A DNA stretch of 64,000 nucleotides from Streptococcus macedonicus ACA-DC 198 (GTDB taxonomy: Bacteria; Bacillota; Bacilli; Lactobacillales; Streptococcaceae), in the NCBI GenBank assembly GCA_000283635.1, contig HE613569.1, positions 583,501-647,500 on the forward strand. Direction: 5' to 3'. The stretch's first letter is position 1. The number at the start of each line of letters is the position of its first letter. Shown here piece by piece: positions 8,930 through 18,433 of the stretch. Both the position numbers and the translations under genes were made by a program. Under the pieces are notes generated by a model, which saw only the letters and a program-made list of their open reading frames with translations, was not told the origin of the DNA and made no database searches.

Positions 8930-9746
8930 GGAAAGAGTTGATGTGCTTGCCTATAAACAAGGGCTTTTTGAAACACGTGAACAAGCAAAACGTGGTGTCA
9001 TGGCAGGTTTGGTTGTCAATGTGATTAATGGTGAGCGCTATGACAAACCAGGTGAGAAGATTGACGACGGGACGGAGCTAAAGCTCAAAGGTGAAAAATT
9101 AAAATACGTTAGCCGTGGTGGGCTGAAATTGGAAAAAGCTTTACAAGTTTTTGAGATTTCTGTTGACGGTCAAACGACAATCGACATCGGTGCTTCAACA
9201 GGTGGTTTTACCGATGTAATGCTTCAAAATGGGGCAAAACTTGTCTATGCGGTTGATGTTGGTACCAATCAATTGGTTTGGAAACTTCGTCAGGATGAAC
9301 GTGTTCGTAGCATGGAGCAGTATAATTTCCGCTATGCTGAATTGGCGGATTTTACAGAAGGTCAACCGACTTTTGCTAGTATCGACGTTAGTTTTATCTC
9401 TTTGAATTTGATTTTACCAGCGCTTCACAATATTTTAGCTGATAATGGTCAAGTTGTGGCTCTTATCAAACCACAATTTGAGGCAGGACGTGAGCAGATT
9501 GGTAAAAATGGAATTGTTCGTGATAAAGCTGTTCATCAAAAAGTTTTGGAAAATGTGATAGATTTTGCTCTAAATTACGGATTTACGGTTAAAGGGCTTG
9601 ATTTTTCACCGATTCAAGGTGGACATGGTAACATTGAATTTTTGGTTCATTTGGAAAAATCAACTGATGCTCAAAATTTAGTGACTGCCATGATTTCAGA
9701 AATTGTAGAAAAGGCACATAAGGAATTTAAAGATGAAAAAGAGTGA
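8922..9746 (+). CDS. tlyA: TlyA-family rRNA (cytidine-2'-O)-methyltransferase / hemolysin-like protein
   Basis: The N-terminal S4 RNA-binding domain (RVDVLAYKQGLFETREQAKRG, residues 4-65) is followed by an FtsJ-like SAM methyltransferase domain with the SAM loop DIGASTGGFTD (around 86-96) and IDVSFISL. TlyA proteins methylate 16S and 23S rRNA riboses in some bacteria. The hemolysin name is historical. Length 274 is normal. It overlaps ispA by 8 bases and argR by 14 bases. Confidence 0.9.
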   Translation: MPKERVDVLAYKQGLFETREQAKRGVMAGLVVNVINGERYDKPGEKIDDGTELKLKGEKLKYVSRGGLKLEKALQVFEISVDGQTTIDIGASTGGFTDVMLQNGAKLVYAVDVGTNQLVWKLRQDERVRSMEQYNFRYAELADFTEGQPTFASIDVSFISLNLILPALHNILADNGQVVALIKPQFEAGREQIGKNGIVRDKAVHQKVLENVIDFALNYGFTVKGLDFSPIQGGHGNIEFLVHLEKSTDAQNLVTAMISEIVEKAHKEFKDEKE

Positions 9747-10203
9747 ACGTTTAGAATTAATCAAAAAAATTATTGCTGAAAATGCTGTTGAGACACAGCA
9801 TGATTTGCTAAAATTGCTTGAAGCAGAAGGTTTGACATTAACGCAAGCTACTGTTTCACGTGACATGAATGAAATTGGTATCATCAAAGTACCGTCACCT
9901 GAAGGTCCTTATATTTATGGGCTTTCAAAAGATAAAACCAAAAAAGTTGGTCAAGTTTCTGTGCCAATTAAAAGTACTGTTGTTGCGATTTCAGAAGAAA
10001 CAGCAGGACTTGAAAACATGATTAATCTTGATGTGATTCCAGGAAACAGCCGTTTGATTAAACGCTTCTTGTTGGAAGATTTTAAAGATGTGATTTTCAG
10101 TATTATTGCTGATGATGATAGTTTGTTAGTAGTTGCCAAAACAGCTGAAGGAGCAGCAACAATTCGCCAAGAAGTGCTTAAATGGATGAAAGACCGTAAC
10201 TAA
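9733..10203 (+). CDS. argR: Arginine repressor family regulator
   Basis: Hexameric regulator that binds ARG boxes when loaded with arginine. The N-terminal winged helix includes TLTQATVSRDMNEIGIIKVP (residues 36-55). The C-terminal oligomerisation domain starts near residue 80. The arginine-binding loop, GTIAGDDT in well-studied members, reads SIIADDDSLL here. The acidic pair is kept but the glycines are lost, so effector affinity may differ. This is the AhrC-like copy found with recN; streptococci often have further paralogues elsewhere. The argCJBD genes at the end of this window are plausible targets. Confidence 0.92.
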   Translation: MKKSERLELIKKIIAENAVETQHDLLKLLEAEGLTLTQATVSRDMNEIGIIKVPSPEGPYIYGLSKDKTKKVGQVSVPIKSTVVAISEETAGLENMINLDVIPGNSRLIKRFLLEDFKDVIFSIIADDDSLLVVAKTAEGAATIRQEVLKWMKDRN

Positions 10204-10216
10204 GGGAGGTCACCCA

Positions 10217-11875
10217 ATGCTTTTAGAAATTTCCATTAAAAATTTTGCCATTATCGAAGAAATCTCGCTCACTTTTGAAAATGGTATGACGGTTTTGACA
10301 GGGGAAACTGGAGCGGGGAAATCGATTATTATTGATGCCATGAACCTCATGTTGGGGGCGCGGGCTAGTCTTGACGTTATTCGTCATGGGGCTAACAAGG
10401 CTGAAATTGAAGGGCTTTTTTCGGTTGGTGAAAATCCTGCGCTCACACAGATTTTGGAAGAAAATGGCATCGATGTGACAGAAGAATTGATTATTCGCCG
10501 TGACATTCTGCAAAATGGTCGTTCTATCGGTCGTATCAACGGACAAATGGTGAATCTGTCAACGTTACGTGCCGTTGGGCAGTATCTCGTTGATATTCAT
10601 GGGCAGCATGACCAAGAAGAATTGATGAAGCCCAATATGCACATTCGGATGTTGGATGAATTTGGTAATGAACAGTTTGCTGATGTCAAAAAACATTATC
10701 AAGAGCTTTTTGAAAGCTATCGTCAATTGCGTAAGCGTGTCGTGACCAAGCAAAAAAATGAACAAGAGCATAAAGCGCGTATTGAAATGCTAGAATTTCA
10801 GATAGCAGAGATTGAAGCGGCAGCCTTGAAAGCTGGTGAGGACCAAGTGCTCAACCAAAAACGTGATAAATTGCTTAATCATAAAAACATTGCAGATACG
10901 TTGACCAATGCTTATGTCATGCTTGATGACGAAGAATTTTCAAGTCTGTCTAACATTCGTTCAGCCATGAATGATTTGATGACGCTCGAAGAATTTGATG
11001 CGGACTATAAAGAAATGTCAGCCAACGTTTCAGAAGCTTACTATATCTTAGAAGAAGTCACGAAACACCTAGGTGATGTCATTGATGACCTTGATTTTGA
11101 TGCGGGAAGCTTGCAACAAATCGAGTTGCGCCTAGAGGTGATTTATAGCATTACACGCAAATATGGCGGTAGTGTTGATGATGTTTTAGAGTATTATGAT
11201 AATATCACCAAGGAATACAATCTTTTGACTGGAAGTGATGAGTCATCTGATGATATGGAAAAAGCCCTTAAGCGCTTGGAAAAAAGATTGATTGTTGCTG
11301 CTGAAAAACTCAGTCAAGAACGTCATTCCTTGGCCAAAGATTTGGAAGCTGAAATCAAGCAAGAATTGGCTGATTTGTACATGGAAAAGGCTGATTTTCA
11401 AGTCCAATTCACCAAAGGGAAATTTAATCGTGATGGCAATGAGGCTGTTGAATTTTACATTTCAACAAACCCCGGCGAAGGTTTCAAACCACTCGTTAAA
11501 GTTGCGTCTGGCGGTGAAATTTCTCGCTTGATGTTGGCTATTAAATCGGCATTTTCACGTAAAGAGGACAAGACAAGTATCGTCTTTGACGAAGTGGATA
11601 CTGGTGTATCTGGTCGCGTTGCGCAAGCTATTGCTCAAAAAATCTATAAAATCGGAAGTAACGGACAAGTCTTGGCAATATCGCATTTACCACAAGTGAT
11701 TGCTATTGCTGATTATCAGTTCTTTATCGAAAAACGCAGTGATGAAAATACGACTGTTTCAACGGTTCGCTTGTTGACCGAAGAAGAACGGGTGGAAGAA
11801 ATTGCTAAAATGCTTGCTGGTAGCGATATTACCGAAATGGCGCGCGAACAAGCTCGCGAACTTTTGAAGAAATAA
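10217..11875 (+). CDS. recN: DNA repair protein RecN
   Basis: SMC-like ATPase acting early in double-strand-break repair and in natural transformation. The Walker A GETGAGKSI (around residue 30) lies in the N-terminal head. A long coiled coil covers about residues 160-370. The C-terminal head has the signature ASGGEISRLMLAIK and Walker B TSIVFDEVDTGVSGR. Length 552 is standard. The start ATG is 7 bases after GGGAGG and 13 bases after argR. It is the last gene of the xseA operon. Confidence 0.97.
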   Translation: MLLEISIKNFAIIEEISLTFENGMTVLTGETGAGKSIIIDAMNLMLGARASLDVIRHGANKAEIEGLFSVGENPALTQILEENGIDVTEELIIRRDILQNGRSIGRINGQMVNLSTLRAVGQYLVDIHGQHDQEELMKPNMHIRMLDEFGNEQFADVKKHYQELFESYRQLRKRVVTKQKNEQEHKARIEMLEFQIAEIEAAALKAGEDQVLNQKRDKLLNHKNIADTLTNAYVMLDDEEFSSLSNIRSAMNDLMTLEEFDADYKEMSANVSEAYYILEEVTKHLGDVIDDLDFDAGSLQQIELRLEVIYSITRKYGGSVDDVLEYYDNITKEYNLLTGSDESSDDMEKALKRLEKRLIVAAEKLSQERHSLAKDLEAEIKQELADLYMEKADFQVQFTKGKFNRDGNEAVEFYISTNPGEGFKPLVKVASGGEISRLMLAIKSAFSRKEDKTSIVFDEVDTGVSGRVAQAIAQKIYKIGSNGQVLAISHLPQVIAIADYQFFIEKRSDENTTVSTVRLLTEEERVEEIAKMLAGSDITEMAREQARELLKK

Positions 11876-11880
11876 AATTG

Positions 11881-11902
11881 AAGCCACAAGGCTTCTTTTT
11901 TG
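11881..11902 (+). terminator. Terminator after recN
   Basis: GAAGCC, loop ACAA, GGCTTC, then TTTTTT. Confidence 0.9.
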
Positions 11903-11949
11903 CGCAATTAGACTTTCTCTGATAAAATCTCCCCTAAGTTTTAAAAATT

Positions 11950-11958
11950 TGGTATAAT
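11950..11958 (+). promoter_or_regulatory. Extended -10 promoter element of degV
   Basis: TGGTATAAT is a perfect extended -10. No good -35 hexamer lies 17 bases upstream. The degV ATG is 53 bases downstream. Confidence 0.65.
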
Positions 11959-12011
11959 TAATTTTAGAATAAAATTTAGATATAAGTATTGAAAGTATGA
12001 TAGGATAGAAA

Positions 12012-12848
12012 ATGAGTAAAATTAAAATTGTTACGGATTCCTCTTTAACTATTGAACCTGAGTTGGTTGAAAAATATGACATTACCATTATCCCGTTATC
12101 GGTCATGATTGATGGTGTCGTGTATTCAGATAGTGATTTGAAAGAAGAAGGAAAATTCCTTAACATGATGCGAAACAGTAAGGAATTGCCAAAAACAAGT
12201 CAGCCGCCAGTAGGCGTTTTTGCAGAAGTTTATGAAAGCTTGATGAAAAATGGTGCTGAGCATATTGTTTCCATTCATATCACACATACACTTTCAGGGA
12301 CAGTTGAAGCAGCACGTCAAGGGGCTAATTTAGCAGGTGCTGACGTTACCGTTATTGACTCGACTTTTACAGACCAATGTCAAAAATTCCAAGTTGTTCA
12401 AGCTGCAAAATTGGCTCAAGAAGGTGGTAGCTTACAAGAAGTTATTGCTAAAGTTGAAGAAGTTCGTCAAAAGTCTGAACTTTATATTGGTGTGTCAACG
12501 CTTGAAAATTTGGTAAAAGGTGGACGTATCGGACGTGTGACTGGTCTTATTAGCTCACTTCTTAACATTAAAGTTGTTATGGAAATGGTTGATTGTGAAT
12601 TAAATCCAATTATTAAAGGACGTGGTCTAAAAACGTTCAATAAGTGGCTAGACAATTTTATTGAATACGCTAAAGGTAAAAAAGTAGCAGAAATCGGTAT
12701 TTCTTACTGTGGTACGGCTGATATGGCAAATGAATTTAAGGAAAAGTTACAAGTGTTAGGAGCTCCGATTGCTGTTCTTGAAACAGGTTCAATTATCCAA
12801 ACACATACTGGTGAAAACGCCTTTGCGGTAATGGTACGTTATGAGTAA
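12012..12848 (+). CDS. DegV family fatty-acid-binding protein
   Basis: DegV/FakB-type proteins carry a fatty acid and present it to the kinase FakA. The sequence shows [12 protein letters not shown] at the N-terminus, the fatty-acid pocket motif [18 protein letters not shown] (around residues 90-107), VIDSTF, and the C-terminal IGISYCGT and [15 protein letters not shown]. At 278 residues it is full length. It overlaps the GDSL lipase gene by 8 bases. Which fatty acid it binds cannot be read from the sequence. Confidence 0.9.
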   Translation: MSKIKIVTDSSLTIEPELVEKYDITIIPLSVMIDGVVYSDSDLKEEGKFLNMMRNSKELPKTSQPPVGVFAEVYESLMKNGAEHIVSIHITHTLSGTVEAARQGANLAGADVTVIDSTFTDQCQKFQVVQAAKLAQEGGSLQEVIAKVEEVRQKSELYIGVSTLENLVKGGRIGRVTGLISSLLNIKVVMEMVDCELNPIIKGRGLKTFNKWLDNFIEYAKGKKVAEIGISYCGTADMANEFKEKLQVLGAPIAVLETGSIIQTHTGENAFAVMVRYE

Positions 12849-13689
12849 GAAAAAGAATATTTTAACTGGGTTTGCTTTCTTTTTAGCAAGCCTTCTTCTG
12901 TTTATTGTTATTTTTAGTGTGCTGATTCCAAAATCTGATACGGAGCTAACAAAGAAAGATTTTTTGGCGCAAGAAGCGACACCGTTTAATTATGTGGCGA
13001 TTGGTGATTCGTTGACGGAAGGAGTTGGTGACACTACTAACCAAGGTGGCTTTGTTCCTTTGCTAGCGCAGAGTTTAACGGATACCTATGATTATCAAGT
13101 TACCGCTAGTAATTACGGTGTTTCTGGAAATACCAGCAAGCAAATCTTGCAGCGGATGCAAGAAAAGACAGACATTCAAAAATCGCTGGCTAAGGCAGAT
13201 ATGATGACATTAACCGTTGGTGGAAATGATGTCATGGCAGTTATTCGAAAGAATTTAACGAGTTTATCTGGGTCATCTTTTACCAAACCTGCCAAATCTT
13301 ATCAGAAACGCTTGCGTCAGATCATTGAATTAGCGCGTGCAGAGAATGAAGATTTGCCAATTTATGTTTTGGGTATTTACAATCCGTTTTACCTCAATTT
13401 CCCTGATATGACGGAAATGCAAGAAATCGTTGATAATTGGAATGACGCTACTGAAATTGTCACCGAAGAGTATGATAATGTCTATTTTGTGCCTATCAAC
13501 GATGAGTTATATAAGAGAATTAATGGTGAAGAAGGAATTGTTTCAACTTCTGGTGACCAGACAACCGTGATTAACGATGCACTTTTTAGTGGTGACCATT
13601 TTCACCCAAATAATATTGGTTACCAAATCATGTCAGATGTAACAATGGAGAAAATCAGTGAAACTAAAGAAGAATGGAAAGAAGATTAA
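12841..13689 (+). CDS. SGNH/GDSL-family lipase or acylhydrolase, membrane anchored
   Basis: A single N-terminal membrane helix (residues 6-26) is followed by an extracytoplasmic SGNH hydrolase domain. Block I is [12 protein letters not shown] (Ser near residue 59), block II has [10 protein letters not shown], block [11 protein letters not shown], and block [11 protein letters not shown] with the catalytic Asp and His. It resembles the YpmR-like lipases of Firmicutes. It overlaps degV upstream and the DUF2140-like gene downstream by 32 bases, so the three form an operon. The partner order (lipase then YpmS-like protein) matches Bacillus ypmR-ypmS. Its natural ester substrate is unknown. Confidence 0.9.
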   Translation: MSKKKNILTGFAFFLASLLLFIVIFSVLIPKSDTELTKKDFLAQEATPFNYVAIGDSLTEGVGDTTNQGGFVPLLAQSLTDTYDYQVTASNYGVSGNTSKQILQRMQEKTDIQKSLAKADMMTLTVGGNDVMAVIRKNLTSLSGSSFTKPAKSYQKRLRQIIELARAENEDLPIYVLGIYNPFYLNFPDMTEMQEIVDNWNDATEIVTEEYDNVYFVPINDELYKRINGEEGIVSTSGDQTTVINDALFSGDHFHPNNIGYQIMSDVTMEKISETKEEWKED

Positions 13690-14260
13690 TTGGTGGAAAT
13701 GGGGATTTCTCCTCATTTTGGCTATAAATATTGCGTTTGTTGGCGTTGTTGCTAGTCGTTTGATTCAAGTGAGGGAACCAGCGGCTGAGAACGTTAGTTC
13801 TAAACAAACGGATAGTGTTAAGGTTGGGACTTTTTCAACAAATCGTGAGCAATTAAACGAAACTGTTGCTGCTTATTTGGAAGATTATCAGACAGACCAG
13901 ATGTCTTATACCGTTTATGCCACATCATCAGCGATTATGTTTGAAGGGACATACACACTTTTAGGCTATAAAGTGCCGCTTTATATTTATTTTCAACCTA
14001 GCTGTCTTGATTCTGGGGCAGTTCAGCTAAAAATTACATCATTTTCAGTTGGCACACTTTCCTTGCCTGAATCAGAGGTTTTGAAATACATTAAATCAAG
14101 TTATAAATTGCCAAGTTTTGTCGAAGTTTTACCAGACGAGTCAGCGATCAATATTAATATTCAAAATTTGGAGAACGATGCAGACATTTATTTGGAAGCG
14201 ACAACTATCGATCTTGTCGGAGACCAATTTAACTTTGATATTTACAAGAAAAACGACTAA
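13658..14260 (+). CDS. YpmS-like (DUF2140) membrane-anchored protein
   Basis: The protein starts at GTG 13658, about 8 bases after a GGAG, inside the 3' end of the lipase gene. It has a basic N-terminus and one membrane helix (WWKWGFLLILAINIAFVGVVA, residues 12-32). The rest, about 165 residues, is extracytoplasmic and beta-rich. The GYKVPLYIYFQP segment is typical of the YpmS/DUF2140 family. No function is established. Its constant pairing with the GDSL lipase suggests they act together at the membrane surface. Confidence 0.82.
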   Translation: MKLKKNGKKINWWKWGFLLILAINIAFVGVVASRLIQVREPAAENVSSKQTDSVKVGTFSTNREQLNETVAAYLEDYQTDQMSYTVYATSSAIMFEGTYTLLGYKVPLYIYFQPSCLDSGAVQLKITSFSVGTLSLPESEVLKYIKSSYKLPSFVEVLPDESAININIQNLENDADIYLEATTIDLVGDQFNFDIYKKND

Positions 14261-14275
14261 GAAAACGTTTAATAC

Positions 14276-14304
14276 TTGACCTAAAAAGTATTTTTGGGTA
14301 TCAT
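14276..14304 (+). promoter_or_regulatory. Sigma-A promoter of hup
   Basis: TTGACC (14276-14281), 17-base spacer, TATCAT (14299-14304). The hup ATG with GGAGG follows 50 bases later. Confidence 0.85.
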
Positions 14305-14354
14305 AGAACGTGTTAAAGTGTTAACGCTTAGAAATTAATTGGAGGATTTGTTAA

Positions 14355-14630
14355 ATGGCTAACAAACAAGATTTAATCGCTAAAGTTGCAGAATCAACTG
14401 AGCTTACTAAAAAAGATTCAGCAGCAGCTGTAGATGCAGTATTTTCAGCAATCGAAAGCTTCCTTTCTGAAGGCGAAAAAGTTCAATTAATCGGTTTTGG
14501 TAACTTTGAAGTTCGCGAACGCGCAGCTCGTAAAGGTCGTAACCCACAAACTGGTGAAGAAATTGAAATTGCAGCTTCAAAAGTACCTGCATTCAAAGCT
14601 GGTAAAGCACTTAAAGACGCTGTAAAATAA
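14355..14630 (+). CDS. hup: DNA-binding protein HU
   Basis: A 91-residue nucleoid protein that bends and compacts DNA. The HU signature [20 protein letters not shown] (residues 46-65) covers the start of the DNA-binding arm, and the C-terminus is [15 protein letters not shown]. The start follows TTGGAGG by 8 bases. Monocistronic, with its own strong promoter and terminator. Codon use is highly biased, as expected for an abundant protein. Confidence 0.98.
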   Translation: MANKQDLIAKVAESTELTKKDSAAAVDAVFSAIESFLSEGEKVQLIGFGNFEVRERAARKGRNPQTGEEIEIAASKVPAFKAGKALKDAVK

Positions 14631-14645
14631 TTTACATTTAAAAGT

Positions 14646-14686
14646 CCATCATATTGCGCTTTATAGCCTGATTGATGGGTTTTTTA
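14646..14686 (+). terminator. Terminator of hup
   Basis: TCCATCA (14645-14651) pairs with TGATGGG (14673-14679) across a loop of about 21 bases, followed by TTTTTT. The stem is short and its end pair is T-G, so the call is moderate. Confidence 0.7.
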
Positions 14687-14816
14687 TTATGTTATGGACA
14701 CTCTTGGGAACAAATATTTTTAGAAACTTGTTAGATGGTTTGTGATATAATTAAGCTATGAAAGTTAGTTTATTAGCTATCAAAATCAACAGAGAAAAAT
14801 CAGAAGAGAGTGTACT

Positions 14817-15023
14817 ATGGATAAATCCCTTTTAATCGTTGTCATTTTTTTAGGCGTTTTTTCAATTTTGAAAGTTATCATGTTTATCGCTTATAGCTTT
14901 GTGATGAAACCTAAAGTAGATGAAAACGGCAAGGTCATTGAACAAGGAAAAACAGAAAAGACAGAGGAAGAAACCGAGGAAGCTCATCAAAAAGAAGATG
15001 ATGACTTCTGGGATGATTGGTGA
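14817..15023 (+). CDS. Small single-pass membrane protein with acidic tail, 68 aa, unknown
   Basis: One N-terminal hydrophobic helix (LLIVVIFLGVFSILKVIMFIAYSFVM, residues 5-30) is followed by a charged Lys/Glu/Asp-rich tail ending DDDFWDDW. The start follows GAAGAGAG by about 6 bases. An extended -10 (TGATATAAT, 14743-14751) lies upstream. I recognise no family. A tiny out-of-frame reading frame at 14758-14835 overlaps its start and might couple to it. Confidence 0.72.
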   Translation: MDKSLLIVVIFLGVFSILKVIMFIAYSFVMKPKVDENGKVIEQGKTEKTEEETEEAHQKEDDDFWDDW

Positions 15024-15054
15024 TAAGAAAGTCTTTTTTTGATACTTTCCTTAG

Positions 15055-15345
15055 GTGGTGCCGTCGGCAGGTTCAACAGTCCAGTGGACTGTTGAAGAAA
15101 TCCAAGGAATTCCTAAGAGTCGCAGTGGTTGACTGGCAGTTCTTATTTTGCTTCGCAAAATTGCGACCAACCTAGTCAACTGTGCGGGGGGCGGTACAAC
15201 GAACTATGAATATTGGGGTTCTGTACTACTCCCTCAAAACTTCCGGGTGGCTAGTTTTATTGATGTTGCAGCCACTTTCACCACGGCGGTAAGTATCGTT
15301 TTGCTGCTCGCTTTGCTCGCAAATAATCCTAAGATTGAACAAAGA
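15055..15345 (-). repeat. Repeat-like structured intergenic element
   Basis: The stretch is rich in dyads: CAACAGTCCA, G, TGGACTGTTG around 15072-15092; ATTTTGC, TTC, GCAAAAT around 15145-15161; GTTGACT (15128-15134) with AGTCAAC (15174-15180). Translated on the minus strand it gives the string VAILRSKIRTASQPLRLLG then STVHWTVEPADG. From memory this string is often mis-annotated as a protein in streptococcal genomes, where the same DNA recurs between genes. I take it as one copy of a dispersed non-coding repeat. Exact ends are uncertain. Confidence 0.6.
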
Positions 15346-15749
15346 CAATAATTCTTTATAACTTACTTTATTAAAAAGTAGGTTTTGCCTACATTTTGGT
15401 AGTTGTCCGTTGGCTGCTTTTTTTACTTGTCTAGAAATAGAAAAGTGAGTAGTGTCCATTGGGCACTTTTTTACTCGGTCATAGTTAAGATGTTGGGTCA
15501 ATTTTATGGGAGTTTTTATCATGAGTGTTAAAAAATTAAAATTCAAGAATATAAGAAGAATATTAAAGAAGAATTTTTCTTAAATAATATAAAAATACAC
15601 TGAATGTTAGATATTGCTGATGAAAAAGTTAAAAACTAACATGATTTGATAGATATTTTTTGACTATAAATACATAACAAAATTTTTTTGGTGAGAATTT
15701 ATAATATAGAATACTTGATATTATGGGTTTTTTAGGAAATTTGTGATAA
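15346..15749. other. AT-rich intergenic region upstream of the peptide transporter
   Basis: No gene is seen. The first 150 bases hold weak dyads. The last 150 bases are very AT-rich and contain TATAAT-like boxes (about 15699 and 15717) that may serve the peptide transporter gene. No -35 box was convincing. Confidence 0.4.
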
Positions 15750-17291
15750 ATGATGTCAGAAAAAACTAACTTGATAAAGTCTAAAATTCCTTATATGATG
15801 GAATACATGGGTAAAAAAATAGAAAAAACTTTTTTTGGACAACCTAAAGCTTTGTTTACATTATTCCAAACAGAACTTTGGGAAAGATTCTCGTATTATG
15901 GCATGCGTGCCATTTTGATTTATTATTTGTATGCATCTGTTACCGCGCCTAATCCAGGTTTAGGACTTCCTAAAACTCAAGCAATGGCTATCGTTAGTAT
16001 TTACGGTGCACTTGTATATCTTTCAGGAATTATCGGTGGATGGTTTGCAGACCGTATTCTCGGGGCTTCTCAAACAATTTTCATCGGTGGTATTTTTATC
16101 ACTTTAGGACATATTGTTCTGGCTATTCCGTTTGGTTTAACATCTCTTTTTATTTCTCTTTTTTTAATTATTCTGGGAACAGGGATGTTAAAATCCAATA
16201 TTTCAAACATGGTTGGTCACTTATATGCAGCAGATGACCCACGTCGTGATACAGGATTTAATATATTTGTCGTTGGAATTAACATTGGTTCATTACTTGC
16301 TCCTATTGTAGTAGGGACAGTTGGTGAAAGCATCAATTATCACCTAGGTTTCTCGCTTGCTGCAATCGGAATGATTTTTGCTTTGTTTATTTATTGGTTT
16401 GGACGCATGAAACAATTCCCAGAATTGGGAAATAAACCGTCTAACCCATTAAGTCAAGAAGAAAAACAAAGCTTGTTAGTGAAGTTGGGTGTTGCTTTAG
16501 TCATTATCCTTATTGCTGGATTCTTCGTTTATCGTTTAAATCCATCAAACTTTGTTAATAATATCATCAATATTCTTTCATGGGCAGGTATTGTCATTCC
16601 ATTTATTTACTTTGTGACAATGTTTACCTCAAATAAAGTTTCAAGTACTGAACGTAAACAATTGTTGGCATATCTTCCATTGTTCTTATCTTCGATTGTT
16701 TTTTGGTTAGTCGAAGAACAAAGTTCAACAGTTATTGCGGTTTGGGGTGAAACACGTTCAAACCTTAATCCAACTATTTTAGGCGTCACTATTCATATTG
16801 ACCCTTCTTGGTATCAATTGCTTAATCCATTATTCATCGTTGTATTAACACCTGTTTTTGTATGGATTTGGAATAAAATGGGTGATCGTCAACCGTCTGT
16901 AGTTACAAAATTTGGATTGGGTCTATTGTTAACTGGAATTTCATACCTTATTATGGCTGTGCCAGGTATTTTATACGGTACACATGGTCGCGTGAGCTTC
17001 ATGTGGTTAGTAGTGATGTTCGCAATTCAAATGTCTGGTGAATTGTTAATTTCTCCAGTAGGTCTATCTGTTTCAACTCGCCTTGCACCGCTTGCTTTCC
17101 AATCACAAATGGTTGCTCTTTGGTTCTTGGCAGATTCAACATCACAAGCAGTAAATGCCTTGATTACACCATCTTTCAATAAAGGAACAGAAGTAGCATT
17201 TTTTGGTATTTTAGGCTTAATCTGTATTGGCATTGGTGTGGTATTATTCCTTGTCAAAAAACCAATCTTGAATTTAATGCGTAATGACTAA
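15750..17291 (+). CDS. dtpT: Proton-dependent di-/tripeptide transporter (POT/PTR2 family)
   Basis: Imports di- and tripeptides with protons. It shows the POT signature [20 protein letters not shown] (helix 1, around residues 40-60), the PTR2 motif [21 protein letters not shown] and [16 protein letters not shown]. About 14 hydrophobic segments and 513 residues fit the bacterial DtpT type. The start is either of two tandem ATGs (15750 or 15753) after AGGAAA. It stands alone between the repeat element and a bidirectional terminator. The peptide range cannot be read from sequence. Confidence 0.94.
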   Translation: MMSEKTNLIKSKIPYMMEYMGKKIEKTFFGQPKALFTLFQTELWERFSYYGMRAILIYYLYASVTAPNPGLGLPKTQAMAIVSIYGALVYLSGIIGGWFADRILGASQTIFIGGIFITLGHIVLAIPFGLTSLFISLFLIILGTGMLKSNISNMVGHLYAADDPRRDTGFNIFVVGINIGSLLAPIVVGTVGESINYHLGFSLAAIGMIFALFIYWFGRMKQFPELGNKPSNPLSQEEKQSLLVKLGVALVIILIAGFFVYRLNPSNFVNNIINILSWAGIVIPFIYFVTMFTSNKVSSTERKQLLAYLPLFLSSIVFWLVEEQSSTVIAVWGETRSNLNPTILGVTIHIDPSWYQLLNPLFIVVLTPVFVWIWNKMGDRQPSVVTKFGLGLLLTGISYLIMAVPGILYGTHGRVSFMWLVVMFAIQMSGELLISPVGLSVSTRLAPLAFQSQMVALWFLADSTSQAVNALITPSFNKGTEVAFFGILGLICIGIGVVLFLVKKPILNLMRND

Positions 17292-17350
17292 ATAGGAAAT
17301 AGCTTATTATCAAAACTCATATCTTTCTGAGGTGAAAAATAATAGAAAGA

Positions 17351-17385
17351 AAAAAGCATCTGAGACATTGTCTCAGATGCTTTTT
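17351..17385. terminator. Bidirectional terminator between dtpT and pyrD
   Basis: A perfect 16-bp stem: AAAAAGCATCTGAGAC, loop ATT, GTCTCAGATGCTTTTT. The A and T tracts at the two ends serve both convergent genes. Confidence 0.95.
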
Positions 17386-17399
17386 GGCCTTTGTGATAG

Positions 17400-18335
17400 T
17401 TAATCAATATATTTTAATTTGCCACAGAAATCTTCAAGGCTTTTGTAGCCTTTTTCTTCCATAATGGCTTTTAGTTCATTCGTAATACGTTCAAAGACTG
17501 CTGGACCTTCTTGGTGTAAAATTGTCCCTAGTTGAACCATGCTAGCGCCACTCAAGATGTGCTCGAAAGCATCACGCCCTGTTTTGACACCGCCTGTTCC
17601 GATGATTTGGATAGATGGTTTAAGGCGTTGGTAAAAAGCGTGGACATTAGCAAGCGCTGTAGGTTTAATATAGTCGCCACCGATACCGCCAAAGCCATTT
17701 TTAGGTTTGATAAGTACGGTTTCATCTTCGATAATCAAACCATTTCCGATAGAATTGATACAATTCACAAAAGTGAGTGGAAATTGATTAAAAATCGCAG
17801 CTGCTCGGTCAAAATGAGCGATATCGAAGTAAGGTGGCAATTTCACACCAAGTGGCTTAGTGAAATAGGTAAAAATATCCCTTAAAAGTGTCTCTGTTGT
17901 TTCAAAATCATAGGCAATTTGAGGTTTACCTGGAACGTTTGGACAAGAGAGGTTTAATTCCACCAATCCTTGGTAGTCAGAATCTTGGACGGCTTTAAGA
18001 ATGGTGTGTGTTTCTTCTTCTGACATGCCAACAAGTGATAAGAAATGATGTTTGCTATTTGGTGTATTTTGGAGCTCTGTAACGTAGTCAAGATAATATT
18101 GAAAACCGTTATTTGGTAAGCCCATTGAGTTAATTGAGCCAAGGCTAGTGTCTGCGTAACGTGGTTCAGGATTACCAGCGCGTGCTGTCAATGTCCCTGT
18201 TTTTGTAACGAAAGAACCAGCTGCAGAGGCATCAATTTCTACCAATTCTTCACGTGTCATGCAATAAACGCCAGCGGCATTCATGAAACAGTTGTCAAAA
18301 TCGAAAGCACCAATTTTTGTTGCTGTTGAAACCAT
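17400..18335 (-). CDS. pyrD: Dihydroorotate dehydrogenase, class 1A
   Basis: Oxidises dihydroorotate to orotate in pyrimidine synthesis. Class 1A enzymes are soluble, FMN-containing and use fumarate. It shows [31 protein letters not shown], the active-site loop [13 protein letters not shown] with the catalytic Cys, and the FMN-binding [18 protein letters not shown]. The ATG at 18335 lies 6 bases after GGAGGA and gives 311 residues, the family length. An in-frame TTG 12 bases upstream overlaps the ribosome binding site and was rejected. Confidence 0.96.
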   Translation of the reverse strand: MVSTATKIGAFDFDNCFMNAAGVYCMTREELVEIDASAAGSFVTKTGTLTARAGNPEPRYADTSLGSINSMGLPNNGFQYYLDYVTELQNTPNSKHHFLSLVGMSEEETHTILKAVQDSDYQGLVELNLSCPNVPGKPQIAYDFETTETLLRDIFTYFTKPLGVKLPPYFDIAHFDRAAAIFNQFPLTFVNCINSIGNGLIIEDETVLIKPKNGFGGIGGDYIKPTALANVHAFYQRLKPSIQIIGTGGVKTGRDAFEHILSGASMVQLGTILHQEGPAVFERITNELKAIMEEKGYKSLEDFCGKLKYID

Positions 18336-18388
18336 AAAGTCCTCCAAGAATAGTGTAGTAGCTAGAAAGATATTTTTAAGCCACCTTT

Positions 18389-18417
18389 ATTTTACTATTT
18401 AGTTAGAAGGAAAGCAA
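18389..18417 (-). promoter_or_regulatory. Sigma-A promoter of pyrD
   Basis: On the minus strand: TTGCTT (18417-18412), 17-base spacer, TAAAAT (18394-18389). Confidence 0.7.
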
Positions 18418-18433
18418 GTTATTTCCGAACGTT

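Noticed and set aside
15148..15351. A 67-residue plus-strand protein with a hydrophobic C-terminus.
   Set aside because: It lies in the dyad-rich repeat, has no ribosome binding site, and its minus-strand shadow is the familiar mis-annotated repeat reading.
15226..15546. A 106-residue minus-strand protein.
   Set aside because: It spans the same repeat and AT-rich flank, has no ribosome binding site or promoter, and carries no family motif.
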